The notes: generated from the sequence alone by a model not told the origin. Positions 1-10,229 are shown, numbered from the stretch's first letter. The stretch: 34,917 nucleotides of DNA from Crenothrix polyspora (GCF_900163755.1 NZ_FUKI01000028.1:1-34917); one strand, 5' to 3'. Made by a program: numbers and translations.

Positions 1-49
1 ATAGGTTTTGTCAAAACAAATAACGGTATTCTACAGAATCCCCGCACTT

Positions 50-1612
50 TTAATCACACCCATCGCAGTTATATTCCTTGAGTTTTGTTAATACCGCTTG
101 TGTTTCTACGCCTTCTGCAGTGACCGATAAGCCCAGATTATGTGCCAGATTAATAATGGCCTTAACGATAGCCATATCATTGTCGCTGTTCATTAAATCC
201 ATAACAAAAGATTTATCTATTTTAAGCTCTGCCAACGGTAATTTTTTAAGATAGGCGAGTGATGAATAGCCTGTGCCAAAATCATCAATAGAAAATTGAT
301 AGCCCATATCATGCAATCGGTTAATGATGGCCAGTGCATTTTCCGGTTCATTCATCACAGCGCTTTCGGTAATTTCCAGAATGATCCATTCGGGTTTTAT
401 ACCCGATGAGGCAGCAATACCCGCGATGAGGTCAGGTAGATCAGGGTCGTGTAAGTCACGCGTGGATAAATTAACCGATATTTTGATATTGAGTCCTTGT
501 TCATGCCACATGGCGCAATCTTTAAAAGCACGTTTTAATACCCATTGCGTGAGTTGTTTGATCATGCGTGTGCGTTCTGCCATTGGGACAAACTCATCCG
601 GCGCAATAAAGCCATGAATCGGATGATACCAGCGTGCTAAGGCTTCTGCGCCGTAAAGTTCGTTGGTTTTTATTGATACCTTGGGTTGGTAAAATAAAGT
701 TAAATCGTTTTTTTCGATAGCGCGGCGCAGTTCTGACATCAGCGTTAACCGCAATGGTGTATGCTTGTCGAATGATGGCTCATAGATAGCATAGCCTTTG
801 GCGGATTTTTGTGCCATATGCAAGGCAACACCGGCTTTTTGCACTAACGTATCTACATCTTCGCCATGTTTTGGGAAATGTACAATACCAATATTGGCGT
901 GCATACCAACTTGTAATCTATCGACCATAAAGGTCGCTTCCATTGCTTTTTGGATATGCTTGGCAAGTTGCTCGGCTTCGTAGGTATTTTCTATATTAGA
1001 GATAAGAATACCGAAAACATTGCCGTCTATTTTGGCAACGTTATCATATTCTGTGCTAGTGCCTTGTAAGCGGACAGCAAACTGCTTAAGAATAAGATCA
1101 CTACTGTTTCTGCCTAAGGTATCGTAAACGTCTTTAAAATTTTCAATTTCAATTAACAAGACAGACAATTGCTTGGTTAAAGAATTAGCCGATGAAATAG
1201 TCCGTGCCACGCGATCATAAAACAAGGCGCGATTAGGTAAATCTGTTAACAGATCGTGGGTACTGACATGATTGGTATGTTTTTCAAGATCGATGGTTCG
1301 ATTACGTAACTCTTGTGTCTGATCGAAAATGAGCGCACCGGCCTGGTACGCCATAATCGAACTGGAATACTGTCCCCACATGCCAAATACAAACGGGATG
1401 CCATCAAGCATCCACAGCGCAATATTATTTCTTTGTGCCGCCAATAAACTTTCAACTGATACACTGTTATTAACGTAAAAGCTAACCAGGCAGGTAGCGA
1501 TAATAATACTGGCAATAGCAATCAGTACGCCTTGGCAAGCCGTTTTTGACGCCTCGCCTTTAAGAAGTTTTACGTTATTACTGAGTAAATTACTGGCGTT
1601 TGTTACATCCAT
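50..1612 (-). CDS. Membrane GGDEF/EAL-domain protein with truncated EAL end
   Basis: Likely cyclic-di-GMP phosphodiesterase or sensor at the inner membrane. A hydrophobic segment lies near residues 26-48 and a second, weaker one near 63-80. The GGDEF domain (about 115-280) reads DGNVF at 196-200 in place of GGDEF, so diguanylate cyclase activity is unlikely. The EAL domain (about 295-520) keeps EAL at 323-325, DDFGTGYS at 443-450 and TAEGVE at 498-503, which argues for a working or recently working phosphodiesterase. The protein stops soon after this last motif and lacks the QGYxxSxP-type end usual in EAL domains, so it looks shortened by a stop or frameshift. The ATG has an AGGA-type ribosome site just upstream and lies 17 nt after the metZ stop, so the two genes are probably co-transcribed. 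Family is certain; activity is inferred. Confidence 0.85.
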   Translation of the reverse strand: MDVTNASNLLSNNVKLLKGEASKTACQGVLIAIASIIIATCLVSFYVNNSVSVESLLAAQRNNIALWMLDGIPFVFGMWGQYSSSIMAYQAGALIFDQTQELRNRTIDLEKHTNHVSTHDLLTDLPNRALFYDRVARTISSANSLTKQLSVLLIEIENFKDVYDTLGRNSSDLILKQFAVRLQGTSTEYDNVAKIDGNVFGILISNIENTYEAEQLAKHIQKAMEATFMVDRLQVGMHANIGIVHFPKHGEDVDTLVQKAGVALHMAQKSAKGYAIYEPSFDKHTPLRLTLMSELRRAIEKNDLTLFYQPKVSIKTNELYGAEALARWYHPIHGFIAPDEFVPMAERTRMIKQLTQWVLKRAFKDCAMWHEQGLNIKISVNLSTRDLHDPDLPDLIAGIAASSGIKPEWIILEITESAVMNEPENALAIINRLHDMGYQFSIDDFGTGYSSLAYLKKLPLAELKIDKSFVMDLMNSDNDMAIVKAIINLAHNLGLSVTAEGVETQAVLTKLKEYNCDGCD

Positions 1613-1629
1613 AATGTTCCTGTGGTTGG

Positions 1630-2811
1630 TTATAACCCTCTTAGGAGGTCATTTTTAATATCGTTACAGTTCTCTAATCCTACCGAGACCCTAACTAATC
1701 CATCTTTAATACCCGCCAACTCTCTTACTTCGGGGGTCAGCCGACCGTGTGTGGTGCTGGCTGGATGCGTAATTGTAGTTTTTACATCCCCTAAATTAGC
1801 GGTAATTGAAATCATTTGTGTGGCATCGATAAGTCGCCACGCGTGGTCTTTACCACCGGTTACTTCAAAACTCACAATGCCGCCAAAATGACTTTGTTGG
1901 CGTTTAGCCAGCTCGTGCTGCGGATGAGAAGCTAAGCCCGGATACAGTACACGACTGACCCCCGCTTGTTGTTCTAGCCATTGCGCCAGTTCAAATGCAC
2001 TGTCGCAGTGGGCTTTCATTCTTATTGCTAAAGTTTCTAGGCCAGATAAAAATACCCAGGCATTAAACGGGCTCATGGTAGCGCCGCCAGTTCGTAAATA
2101 CGGATAGATGTACTTTTCTATAATGTCGTTACTGGCAATGACCGCACCACCGATACATCGACCTTGACCATCCAAATATTTAGTAGCCGAATGGATAACA
2201 ATGTCGGCACCTAATTCAAACGGTCTTTGTAAAACTGGCGTGCAAAAACAGTTATCAACAATCAATAAACAGTTATTGTTATGAGCAATATTAGCAAGTA
2301 ATTTAATATCTGCAATTTCAGTGAGAGGATTTGAGGGTGTTTCTAAAAATAAAAATCGCGTATTCGGCTTAATAGCCGCCTCCCAGGCACTGGTATCGGT
2401 CAAATCAACGAAATCGGTCGTTACACCAAACTTGCCAAAATAGTTTTGAAACAGCAATACGGTGTTGCCAAATACGCCGCGTGAACACACAATATGATCG
2501 CCTGTTTGCAGTAATCCCATGCCAACAGCCATGATGGCCGCCATGCCAGAGGCAAATGCCAGACAACGCTCCCCTTTTTCCATTAATGCCAAACGTTCTT
2601 GAAACGCATTAACGGTAGGATTGGTAAAACGAGAGTAAATATTACCGGCTTTTTTACCAGTAAAACGCAAAGCGGCTTCTTCTGCGTTTTTAAATACATA
2701 ACTGGAGGTGGTAAAAATGCCGATGCTGTGTTCATCTTCATGGGTGCGTTTATGCCCGGCGCGGATGGCTTTGGTTTCCAAAGAATAGTCGTTCCAGTTA
2801 ATGTCTGTCAT
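1630..2811 (-). CDS. metZ: O-succinylhomoserine sulfhydrylase
   Basis: PLP-dependent enzyme of the Cys/Met metabolism family that makes homocysteine from O-succinylhomoserine and sulfide in methionine synthesis; cytosolic. The 393-residue length is typical. The PLP lysine is Lys211 in SATKYLDGQGR; YSRFTNPT (about 59-66) and the ETPSNP segment (about 157-162) are family hallmarks. Placement directly after purF is the usual gammaproteobacterial order and favours MetZ over cystathionine gamma-synthase, which has a similar fold. It is separated from purF by 79 nt that hold an intrinsic terminator (2830-2862), so its expression may depend on read-through. Exact substrate preference (succinyl or acetyl ester) cannot be read from sequence. 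Confidence 0.9.
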   Translation of the reverse strand: MTDINWNDYSLETKAIRAGHKRTHEDEHSIGIFTTSSYVFKNAEEAALRFTGKKAGNIYSRFTNPTVNAFQERLALMEKGERCLAFASGMAAIMAVGMGLLQTGDHIVCSRGVFGNTVLLFQNYFGKFGVTTDFVDLTDTSAWEAAIKPNTRFLFLETPSNPLTEIADIKLLANIAHNNNCLLIVDNCFCTPVLQRPFELGADIVIHSATKYLDGQGRCIGGAVIASNDIIEKYIYPYLRTGGATMSPFNAWVFLSGLETLAIRMKAHCDSAFELAQWLEQQAGVSRVLYPGLASHPQHELAKRQQSHFGGIVSFEVTGGKDHAWRLIDATQMISITANLGDVKTTITHPASTTHGRLTPEVRELAGIKDGLVRVSVGLENCNDIKNDLLRGL

Positions 2812-2829
2812 AGGAGTATGTGTAAGTGA

Positions 2830-2862
2830 TAGAAAAAAAGAAGGGCGGTTATTGGCCGCCCT
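2830..2862 (-). terminator. Intrinsic terminator between purF and metZ
   Basis: On the minus strand a 7-bp GC-rich stem (AGGGCGG at 2856-2862 pairing with CCGCCCT at 2842-2848, 7-nt loop) is followed by a run rich in T (CTTCTTTTTTTC). It lies 29 nt after the purF stop and about 20 nt before metZ. This is the form of a rho-independent terminator; whether it is complete or leaky is not visible. Confidence 0.75.
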
Positions 2863-2890
2863 GTTGTTAAGCCTGCTGTCTGGCTATGGG

Positions 2891-4399
2891 TCAGTTATTG
2901 TTTTGCATTTCAATAATAAACGATTGCGTATTACGCATCGTTTGTGCGCTGTCATTACGTAAGGTTTCAATACGTTCTAGGTAAGCATCATCGACATCGC
3001 CGGTAATATATTCTTTACTAAAGCACGAGGTATCAAAATGTTGAATCGTAGGGTTGCCTTTACGCACCGCATCAATTAAATCGGTTAAATCTTGGTAAAT
3101 TAACTTATCAGCGGTCATTTCGGTACACACTTCGTCTTCGGTACGGTTATGGGCAATTAATTCGTGTGCCGCAGGCATATCAATGCCATAAACATTTGGG
3201 TAGCGTACCGGCGGTGCTGCGGAGGCAAAATAGACTTTTTTAGCGCCCGCATCTCTGGCCATTTGGATGATTTGTGCCGAGGTAGTGCCTCGAACGATTG
3301 AATCATCTACCAATAACACATTTTTACCTTCAAATTCTAGGCCGATAGCATTAAGTTTTTGCCGTACTGATTTTTCGCGCATTTTTTGACCGGGCATAAT
3401 AAATGTCCGACCAATATAGCGATTTTTAATAAAACCTTCGCGGAATTTTACACCCAATATATGCGCCATTTGCAAAGCGGCGGTGCGGCTGGTATCGGGG
3501 ATAGGAATGACCACGTCGATGTCATGATCTGGCCAGTCTCTTAGGATTTTTGCCGCCAGTTTTTCGCCCATACGCAAACGGGCTTTGTGTACCGAGATAT
3601 TGTCGATAATGGAATCGGGTCTGGCAAAATACACGTATTCAAATATACACGGGCAGTGATCGGGGTTGCTAGCGCATTGTCTGGTGTGCAATACGCCGGA
3701 TTGTTCAATAAACACGGCTTCGCCAGGTTGCACGTCTCGCAGTACCGAAAAGCCCAGTACGTCTAGCGCAACACTTTCGGAGGCAATCATGAATTCAGAT
3801 TTATCTTCGGTTTGGCGTTCGCCAAAAATCAGCGGGCGAATGCCGTGTGGATCTCTAAAACCTAAAATGCCGTAACCGGCAATCATGATGACGACTGCAT
3901 AAGCGCCCTTACAGCGACGATGTACGCCTGCGACGGCTTTAAAGACATCTTCAACGCTTAAGTGTATCTTGCCTAAGCTTTGCAGCTCGTGTGCAAAGAT
4001 ATTCAGTAATACTTCCGAGTCAGAATCGGTATTTAAGTGGCGCTGATCTTCAATAAACAGCGCTTTTTTCAGTTCTTCAGTATTGGTAAGATTACCGTTA
4101 TGCGCCAGTGTTAACCCAAATGGCGAGTTGACGTAAAAAGGTTGCGCCTCGGCAGAGCTGGTGCAACCAGCTGTTGGATAACGCACATGGCCAATACCCA
4201 TATTGCCGCGTAGCTTTAACATTTGGGCATTGGTGAAAACATCGCGGGTTAAGCCGTTTTCTTTGCGTAAATACAATCTGCCATTTTCGCAGGTAACAAT
4301 GCCAGCGGCATCCTGACCTCGGTGTTGCAGAACGGTAAGTGCGTCATATAATTCTTGGTTGACGGCTTGATGTGAAACGATAGCAGCAATACCACACAT
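2891..4399 (-). CDS. purF: Amidophosphoribosyltransferase
   Basis: Catalyses the first step of purine synthesis, PRPP plus glutamine to phosphoribosylamine. The class II glutamine amidotransferase domain begins at Cys2 (MCGIAAIV), the nucleophile exposed after Met removal. The PRPP-binding motif [13 protein letters not shown] lies in the C-terminal phosphoribosyltransferase half. The length of 502 residues is close to the 505 of E. coli. It follows cvpA by 26 nt, the cvpA-purF order common in gammaproteobacteria. The start is fixed by the catalytic Cys2. Confidence 0.96.
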   Translation of the reverse strand: MCGIAAIVSHQAVNQELYDALTVLQHRGQDAAGIVTCENGRLYLRKENGLTRDVFTNAQMLKLRGNMGIGHVRYPTAGCTSSAEAQPFYVNSPFGLTLAHNGNLTNTEELKKALFIEDQRHLNTDSDSEVLLNIFAHELQSLGKIHLSVEDVFKAVAGVHRRCKGAYAVVIMIAGYGILGFRDPHGIRPLIFGERQTEDKSEFMIASESVALDVLGFSVLRDVQPGEAVFIEQSGVLHTRQCASNPDHCPCIFEYVYFARPDSIIDNISVHKARLRMGEKLAAKILRDWPDHDIDVVIPIPDTSRTAALQMAHILGVKFREGFIKNRYIGRTFIMPGQKMREKSVRQKLNAIGLEFEGKNVLLVDDSIVRGTTSAQIIQMARDAGAKKVYFASAAPPVRYPNVYGIDMPAAHELIAHNRTEDEVCTEMTADKLIYQDLTDLIDAVRKGNPTIQHFDTSCFSKEYITGDVDDAYLERIETLRNDSAQTMRNTQSFIIEMQNNN

Positions 4400-4425
4400 T
4401 ATTGTTTGGGCCTAGGTCGAAAGTG

Positions 4426-4929
4426 TCAGTGATAATGAACATAAGATGCCATTTCCGAAGGAATAGTATCCTTTATAAAAATAGCAAGTGATTGAAAAGG
4501 TGGTATTAATATAGCATCGTCCCACCAGGGTTCTAAGGGTAACGGCGATAAGCCAGCTAACAGGATAAGCGTTGCCACGATAATGATACCGTGTATGCCA
4601 CCCAGAAATAGCGCCCAAAAACGGTTAAAAAAATCCAAGTTGGTTTTTGGAATCACATCCCGCAGTAAATGACTAATGGTATTGCCGATAATCAGAGTAA
4701 TCAACAATAAGCCAGCAAAAGATAGGGCAACGCGCACCGCAGGATTAGCCAGCTTTAAAGCGAGTAACATGGAAAATTCTCGGTTAAACATCAGGCTAAT
4801 CGTTATCGCTAATAGCCAAATGCTAAGCGACAGTGCTTCGCCCATTAAGCCCCGCGCTGTGCCTGCAACAGAGCAGATAACGATAATGGCGATAATGACA
4901 ATATCTATCCACAGCACAGGGCTCCCCAT
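4426..4929 (-). CDS. cvpA: CvpA family membrane protein (colicin V production)
   Basis: Small inner-membrane protein of 167 residues with about four hydrophobic segments (near 8-24, 28-48, 62-86 and 104-125) and the early WIDIVIIAIIV motif typical of CvpA. In E. coli it is needed for colicin V export and is linked to envelope stress and purine genes; its molecular role is unsettled. It lies 26 nt upstream of purF on the same strand, the classical arrangement. No strong ribosome site is seen before the ATG. A 202-nt gap with overlapping inverted repeats separates it from the SPOR gene, so cvpA-purF could have its own promoter. Confidence 0.9.
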   Translation of the reverse strand: MGSPVLWIDIVIIAIIVICSVAGTARGLMGEALSLSIWLLAITISLMFNREFSMLLALKLANPAVRVALSFAGLLLITLIIGNTISHLLRDVIPKTNLDFFNRFWALFLGGIHGIIIVATLILLAGLSPLPLEPWWDDAILIPPFQSLAIFIKDTIPSEMASYVHYH

Positions 4930-5034
4930 TCAGTTAGTGCATGAAATGGCTGCCGGCTTAATAGAAGATAAAATGTAGATTGGCTTGGATGTTTTCTCTC
5001 AATTTAGTATTTCCAAGGTAATATTACGTGTTGA

Positions 5035-5064
5035 GTTGTCAAACAGTAGACAACCCAGTCTACT
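5035..5064. repeat. Two overlapping inverted repeats upstream of cvpA
   Basis: GTTGTC (5035-5040) can pair with GACAAC (5049-5054), while AGTAGAC (5045-5051) can pair with GTCTACT (5058-5064). The central bases are shared, so only one of the two hairpins can form at a time. The rest of the 202-nt gap 4930-5131 shows no gene. This could be a regulator site or an RNA switch for cvpA-purF, or chance; no known family is recognised. Confidence 0.35.
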
Positions 5065-5131
5065 TGAATGATATTATTTTTTTGTCCCGTGTTAAGTTGA
5101 TAGCCCATAAAATGACAGAAATGCTGTGTAT

Positions 5132-5947
5132 TTATTCAGCAATCATTAAAGATTGGATGTTTTGTTTGTCTAATTTCTTTTTCATGTCGCTGGCGCGTTG
5201 TTTATCCAGTTCAGGGCCAATTTTAAGCCGGTAAATATCGCCTTTAGTTTGCAAAATAACGGGGAAACCTTGTTTTTGCAGTTTTTCTAATAGCGCGATA
5301 GCATTTTCTTTTTTACTAAAGCTACCGGCCTGAATAGACCATCGGCCTAGTCCTGGAACGGTTTTTACTGGCGTAGGTTTGCTTTTGTGACTGGTATCGG
5401 TTGTGATATCGTCATCAATTGGCTTAATGGTTTTATGGTTTTCAGTCTCAATGACTGGCTTGGGCTTTTTTTTGACGGTTGTTGTGGTTACCGTATGCGT
5501 ATCGCCAGATTCAGTGGCTTTTGATTTCACAGAGCCATGTTTGGGCGCATGTGTCGGTTCTGCTTCCAAAATGTCGCCGGTATCTAAAGAGTCTACCGAT
5601 GGTTTTGTTTTGCTGGCGCTGGGCGTGTCTTCAGTGACGATCAGCTCCTCTTCCGCACCACTGTCCAGCGCTTGTCCTTGTTCTTCGTCGTTGGGTAAGT
5701 TGTTTTTATCACCGGTATTACTGTTAGCTGTGTCGGTGGTTATGTCTTGATCTGGCGTGAGTGCGCGGCCAAAATCAGCAGGCAGTTCTTTTTCAGCTGT
5801 CTTTTCGGGCGGTTTTGGCAGCGTTAATTCACTGACTTGTTGGCCATTGTTTTCAACGGGGTCGTCGAATACCATGGGAAGAAAAATAGCTGCCAGTGCG
5901 GTGACGACAATGGCACCAATTAAGCGTTGTTTTAATTCATGATCCAT
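5132..5947 (-). CDS. SPOR domain protein (DedD-like)
   Basis: Bitopic cell-division-associated protein of 271 residues. A short cytoplasmic start (MDHELKQRLIG) is followed by one membrane segment (about 11-26), a long low-complexity linker rich in Thr, Lys, Asp and Pro (about 30-195), and a C-terminal SPOR domain (about 199-271, starting GRWSIQAGSF) that in this family binds denuded peptidoglycan at the septum. This matches the architecture of E. coli DedD, and the folC-SPOR-cvpA order is the usual one. It lies 5 nt after folC and is translated in the same run. Confidence 0.9.
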   Translation of the reverse strand: MDHELKQRLIGAIVVTALAAIFLPMVFDDPVENNGQQVSELTLPKPPEKTAEKELPADFGRALTPDQDITTDTANSNTGDKNNLPNDEEQGQALDSGAEEELIVTEDTPSASKTKPSVDSLDTGDILEAEPTHAPKHGSVKSKATESGDTHTVTTTTVKKKPKPVIETENHKTIKPIDDDITTDTSHKSKPTPVKTVPGLGRWSIQAGSFSKKENAIALLEKLQKQGFPVILQTKGDIYRLKIGPELDKQRASDMKKKLDKQNIQSLMIAE

Positions 5948-5952
5948 TTTAT

Positions 5953-7230
5953 TTACTTACCTTCAAGTTCAATTAAGCAATCAGATACCAAGAAAAAAGA
6001 ACCAAAAACGAGTAACACGTCATTTTTTTGGCACTGATTTTTGGCTGCGGCAAAAGCGCCAGCAAACTCAGTATAGTCAAAGGATACGTTAGTAATTTGA
6101 CCTTGCGAAAAAATTTCTTGTACGGCTGCTGTGGAAATAGCCCTGGGCGTGGTGAGCGGTACAAAATGCCAAAAATGTACAGCGGATGCCATAATTTTGA
6201 TCACCCCTGCAATGTCTTTATCTTTCATCATGGAGAAAATAGCATGGACGCGTCTGTTTGGGAAGGCGGCGCGTAAATAATTTGCAAGTGTGCTGACCGC
6301 TTCAGGGTTATGGCCGACATCTAACAGCAGTGGAACGCCGTTATCAAGGTTGATTTTTTGAAATCGACCGGCTAAGTAGACATTTTTAAGCCCTGACTGA
6401 ATAGCGGCTTCTGTGACGGGTATGTGGGTGTTTAATTGCTGTATCGCCATAAGCACCGATGACGCATTGCGGTATTGATGCTCACCTTTTAGTGCAGGGT
6501 CGGGAAGATTTATTAGCTGTTGATCGCCTGCTGACCAATCCCAGCCTGAGGCGTGTCTGTGATAAGAAAAATCTGTGCCAATACAATAAGGAAGAGCATT
6601 TTTATCAATAGCGCACTGGCGTAAAGTTTCCGGTGGATGTGGGTCGCCAATGATGGCGGGGCTATGCGCTCTAAAAACCCCCGCTTTTTCTATGGCAATA
6701 ATGTCACGGGTTGCACCTAACCAATCAACATGGTCGATATGAATACTCGACACCAAGGCGGCATCAGTATCAATAATATTCACCGCATCCAAGCGTCCGC
6801 CCATGCCAACTTCCAGTAATTGAATATCAACATTGGAGCGCCAAAAGATATCTAATGCCGCCAGTGTGCCAAATTCAAAATAGCTGAGCGAGGTGTCTTG
6901 ACGAGCCGCTTCGATACGGTCAAAAGCGGCGCAAATTAACGCATCGGAGACTGGCTCGCCGTTGATTTTTATCCTTTCGTTATATTTTAAAATATGCGGC
7001 GAAGTGTACGAACCCACCGTATAGCCAGCGGCTGTATAAATGGCTTCCAGAAATGCCACACAAGAGCCTTTGCCGTTAGTGCCTGCGACAGTAATGGTCA
7101 GTGGCTTGATAGCGTCTGGATTGAGCACCCGATAAATCTGTGCGGCTCGCTCCAGGCCTAAGTCTATCGCTAAAGGATGGTGGCTTTCCTGCCATTTAAG
7201 CCAATCCGGTAACGAATCAAAGTGCATCAT
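5953..7230 (-). CDS. folC: Bifunctional folylpolyglutamate/dihydrofolate synthase
   Basis: Adds glutamate to dihydropteroate and to folates in the cytosol. The Mur-ligase-type P-loop GTNGKGSC lies near residues 50-57, DHVDWLG is in the central domain, and LLLDVGHNPEA marks the start of the C-terminal domain. The length of 425 residues is normal. The start overlaps the accD stop by one base (TAATG); a second ATG follows at once at 7227. The gene sits in the accD-folC-SPOR run seen in Pseudomonas and E. coli relatives. Confidence 0.95.
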   Translation of the reverse strand: MMHFDSLPDWLKWQESHHPLAIDLGLERAAQIYRVLNPDAIKPLTITVAGTNGKGSCVAFLEAIYTAAGYTVGSYTSPHILKYNERIKINGEPVSDALICAAFDRIEAARQDTSLSYFEFGTLAALDIFWRSNVDIQLLEVGMGGRLDAVNIIDTDAALVSSIHIDHVDWLGATRDIIAIEKAGVFRAHSPAIIGDPHPPETLRQCAIDKNALPYCIGTDFSYHRHASGWDWSAGDQQLINLPDPALKGEHQYRNASSVLMAIQQLNTHIPVTEAAIQSGLKNVYLAGRFQKINLDNGVPLLLDVGHNPEAVSTLANYLRAAFPNRRVHAIFSMMKDKDIAGVIKIMASAVHFWHFVPLTTPRAISTAAVQEIFSQGQITNVSFDYTEFAGAFAAAKNQCQKNDVLLVFGSFFLVSDCLIELEGK

Positions 7231-8201
7231 TAATCAGCATTGATAACGGACGCTTGAGTTTTTGCATCAGCACTGTTTTGAAGCACTGCGTTAACTTCAG
7301 TCGTTTCAGTTTTATCGCTAGTATCTTCAACGGCTATTGGCGCGGGTCGGCCTGCCATTAATAACGACAGAATGCTGGCAATTTTATCGCGCATTTGCCG
7401 CCGGTCGATAATCATGTCGATAGCGCCGTGTTCTTGTAAAAACTCACTGCGCTGAAAGCCCTCAGGTAGTTTTTCACGTACGGTTTGTTCAATGACTCTA
7501 GGGCCTGCAAAGCCAATTAAAGCATTGGGTTCAGCAATATTAAGATCACCCAGCATGGCTAAACTGGCTGATACCCCGCCCATTGTCGGGTCGGTCATAA
7601 ATGAAATATACGGTAAACCGGCCGCCGATAAACGCGATAGCGCGGCGCTGGTTTTGGCCATTTGAAACAAGGAGAACAGTGATTCCTGCATACGCGCACC
7701 ACCACTGGCGGTAAACACGATAAAGGGTATGTGTAATTCCAGGCTTTTATTCACGCCACGCACGAATTTTTCACCGACTACCGAGCCCATCGAGCCGCCC
7801 ATAAAGTCAAAACCAAACGCGGCGGCAACAATATCTTGACCATGCAACTGGCCTTTCATGACCACGAGCGCATCGTTTTCTTTGGTTTGTTTTTGGGCAG
7901 CAGTGAGGCGATCTTTGTATTTTTTGCTGTCTTTAAATTTTAACGGATCGACCGGCCTAACATGCTTGGCAATTTCTTCGCGGCCTTCTTCATCCAGAAA
8001 CATTTCCAGGCGTATTCTGGCTGGAATACGCATGTGATGCTCACATTTAGGGCATACACTGAAGTTTCTTTCCAGTTCGGCATTGTAAAGAATCGCACTG
8101 CAATTAGGGCATTTATTCCACAAGCCTTCAGGAACTGCGCCTTTTTTATTGGAACGTTCGGTTCTGATGGTGGATGGAATTAATTTTTCAAACCAACTCA
8201 T
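7230..8201 (-). CDS. accD: Acetyl-CoA carboxylase carboxyltransferase subunit beta
   Basis: Transfers CO2 from carboxybiotin to acetyl-CoA together with AccA, giving malonyl-CoA for fatty acid synthesis. The N-terminal zinc ribbon has Cys31, Cys34, Cys50 and Cys53 (CPNC...CPKC). The crotonase-type body carries GGARMQES and [11 protein letters not shown]. At 323 residues it is about 20 longer than E. coli AccD; the extra is a C-terminal tail rich in Thr, Ala, Asp and Asn after the conserved LMAGRPAP segment. It is followed by folC with a 1-nt overlap and preceded by trpA with a 21-nt gap. Confidence 0.96.
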   Translation of the reverse strand: MSWFEKLIPSTIRTERSNKKGAVPEGLWNKCPNCSAILYNAELERNFSVCPKCEHHMRIPARIRLEMFLDEEGREEIAKHVRPVDPLKFKDSKKYKDRLTAAQKQTKENDALVVMKGQLHGQDIVAAAFGFDFMGGSMGSVVGEKFVRGVNKSLELHIPFIVFTASGGARMQESLFSLFQMAKTSAALSRLSAAGLPYISFMTDPTMGGVSASLAMLGDLNIAEPNALIGFAGPRVIEQTVREKLPEGFQRSEFLQEHGAIDMIIDRRQMRDKIASILSLLMAGRPAPIAVEDTSDKTETTEVNAVLQNSADAKTQASVINAD

Positions 8202-8222
8202 AGTATTTCCTAGGCTATCGAT

Positions 8223-9026
8223 TTAAGCGTCCATTGCATGGCGCATGGCGGTTAATAAGGCAATAATTTCATGCTTGGCGGTGTCTAAGTCATTCAGATT
8301 AGCTTCTATTTTGCTGATTAGCGCACTGCCAATAACCGCACCATCACCGATATCGGCAATGGTTTTTGCCATCGCGGCATCTTTAACACCAAAACCGATA
8401 GCGACCGGTAAGCGTGTGTTGGCTCTGATTTGTTGTAGCTTGGCTTCTACGTCAGCAATGTTTAAATGCCCTGCGCCGGTGACACCTTTTAATGACACAT
8501 AATAAAGATAACCACTGCCTAACGCATCCATTTTTTTGATGCGTTCATCGGTGCTGTTGGGCGCTAACAGAAAAATAGGATCTATGCCACGCGCTTTCAG
8601 CAGGCTACCGTATTCGCTGGCTTCTTCGGGCGGTAAGTCTACCGTGAGTATGCCATCGACATCGGCGAGTTTTGCTGCGTTGGCGAAATTTTCATAACCG
8701 AATATTTCGATAGGATTAACATAGCCCATAAGCACGATGGGTGTTTGTTGGTTGGTTTTTCTAAATTCTGTTGCCAAGACTAATACACGGCGCAAGCTCA
8801 TTTTATGGGCGAGTGCGCGTTCGCTGGCACGTTGAATGACAGGGCCATCGGCCATAGGATCAGAAAAAGGAATGCCTAATTCAATAACATCGACACCGGC
8901 TGCCACCATGGCGTGCATCAGCGGCAAGGTGAAGTCTGGATTAGGATCGCCGGTAGTTATAAAGGGGATTAACGCTTTGCGACCTGATTTATGTAAGGCT
9001 TCGAAAGTAGCGGCTAAACGGCTCAT
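8223..9026 (-). CDS. trpA: Tryptophan synthase alpha subunit
   Basis: Cleaves indole-3-glycerol phosphate to indole and glyceraldehyde 3-phosphate and passes indole to TrpB. The catalytic pair is present: Glu49 ([11 protein letters not shown]) and Asp60 (PMADGPVIQ). The length of 267 residues is normal for this TIM barrel. The ATG overlaps the trpB stop by four bases (ATGA), which suggests translational coupling and equal production of the two subunits. Confidence 0.97.
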   Translation of the reverse strand: MSRLAATFEALHKSGRKALIPFITTGDPNPDFTLPLMHAMVAAGVDVIELGIPFSDPMADGPVIQRASERALAHKMSLRRVLVLATEFRKTNQQTPIVLMGYVNPIEIFGYENFANAAKLADVDGILTVDLPPEEASEYGSLLKARGIDPIFLLAPNSTDERIKKMDALGSGYLYYVSLKGVTGAGHLNIADVEAKLQQIRANTRLPVAIGFGVKDAAMAKTIADIGDGAVIGSALISKIEANLNDLDTAKHEIIALLTAMRHAMDA

Positions 9027-10225
9027 AATGCTATGCCTTCGCGTTGGGCTATGGTGTGCATGTCTTTATCGCCACGACCGGATAAGTTAACGATGATAAT
9101 GTCATCTTGTTTCATAGTGGGTGCGAGTTTCATGGTATAAGCCAGAGCATGGCTGGATTCTAGCGCGGGGATAATGCCTTCCATTTTAGTCAGTGCATGA
9201 AAACCGGCCATCGCTTCGGTATCAGTAATACTGACGTAATTAGCGCGGCCTGAATCTTTTAACCAAGCATGTTCAGGGCCTACGCCAGGGTAATCAAGGC
9301 CTGCCGAAATAGAATGGGTTTCAATGATTTCACCGTCTTCATCGGACATTAAATACGTGCGATTGCCGTGTAATACCCCAGGTTTGCCAGCGGATAACGG
9401 CGCGGAATGACGACCGGTTTCGATGCCATCGCCCGCCGCTTCCACGCCGTATAAGGCAACTGACGTGTCATCTATAAAGGGATGGAATAAGCCGATAGCA
9501 TTAGAGCCACCACCTACACACGCGACCAGGGCATCGGGTAAACGTCCTGTTGCTTCTAAGCATTGTTGTTTGGCTTCATGGCCAATCACGGTTTGAAAAT
9601 CTCTCACCATAGCCGGGTAGGGGTGTGGGCCTGCGACCGTACCGATGATATAGAAGGTGTTATCGACGTTAGTAACCCAGTCGCGTAGTGCTTCGTTGAG
9701 TGCGTCTTTTAAGGTTTTCGAGCCAGATTCAACCGATACCACGGTAGCACCTAACAGTTTCATGCGATAGACATTTAATGATTGGCGGGCGACATCGACA
9801 GAGCCCATGTAAACGACACATTCTAAGCCTAATCGTGCCGCAACAGTTGCTGTGGCAACCCCGTGTTGACCAGCACCGGTTTCGGCGATAATACGGGTTT
9901 TACCCATGCGTTTGGCCAGTAATGCTTGGCCGACGGTGTTGTTAACCTTATGTGCGCCGGTATGATTTAAGTCTTCGCGCTTTAAATACACTTGTGCGCC
10001 GCCTAAATGCTTACTCCAGCGTTGTGCGTGGTATAAAGGCGAAGGCCGTCCGACGTAATGCTTTAAGTCGGCACTCAGTTCAGCGATAAATTCGGGGTCT
10101 TTAAGATAACGTTGATAGGCTTCATTTAATTCTTGTATCGGTGGTATCAATGTTTCTGCGACAAAGATGCCGCCGTAGTTACCAAAGTGCCCTCGGTCAT
10201 CGGGCATATTATATTTTTCTGTCAT
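9023..10225 (-). CDS. trpB: Tryptophan synthase beta subunit
   Basis: PLP enzyme that condenses indole with serine to tryptophan. The PLP lysine is in [11 protein letters not shown] (Lys93 with the start chosen here), and the phosphate-binding loop [10 protein letters not shown] is present. I chose the ATG at 10225, 4 nt after the trpF stop, which gives 400 residues. A GTG at 10243 would add six residues and overlap trpF by 14 nt; neither has a strong ribosome site. It lies in the order trpF-trpB-trpA. Confidence 0.96.
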   Translation of the reverse strand: MTEKYNMPDDRGHFGNYGGIFVAETLIPPIQELNEAYQRYLKDPEFIAELSADLKHYVGRPSPLYHAQRWSKHLGGAQVYLKREDLNHTGAHKVNNTVGQALLAKRMGKTRIIAETGAGQHGVATATVAARLGLECVVYMGSVDVARQSLNVYRMKLLGATVVSVESGSKTLKDALNEALRDWVTNVDNTFYIIGTVAGPHPYPAMVRDFQTVIGHEAKQQCLEATGRLPDALVACVGGGSNAIGLFHPFIDDTSVALYGVEAAGDGIETGRHSAPLSAGKPGVLHGNRTYLMSDEDGEIIETHSISAGLDYPGVGPEHAWLKDSGRANYVSITDTEAMAGFHALTKMEGIIPALESSHALAYTMKLAPTMKQDDIIIVNLSGRGDKDMHTIAQREGIAL

Positions 10226-10229
10226 AGTA

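Noticed and set aside
2812-2890. Possible SAM riboswitch before metZ
   Set aside because: The gap is only 79 nt and is taken up by a simple terminator hairpin; no multi-stem aptamer is present.
5403-5750. Open frame of 115 codons on plus, opposite the SPOR gene
   Set aside because: It is antisense to the low-complexity linker of a well supported gene; its composition is just the mirror of that repeat-like linker and it shows no domain or ribosome site.
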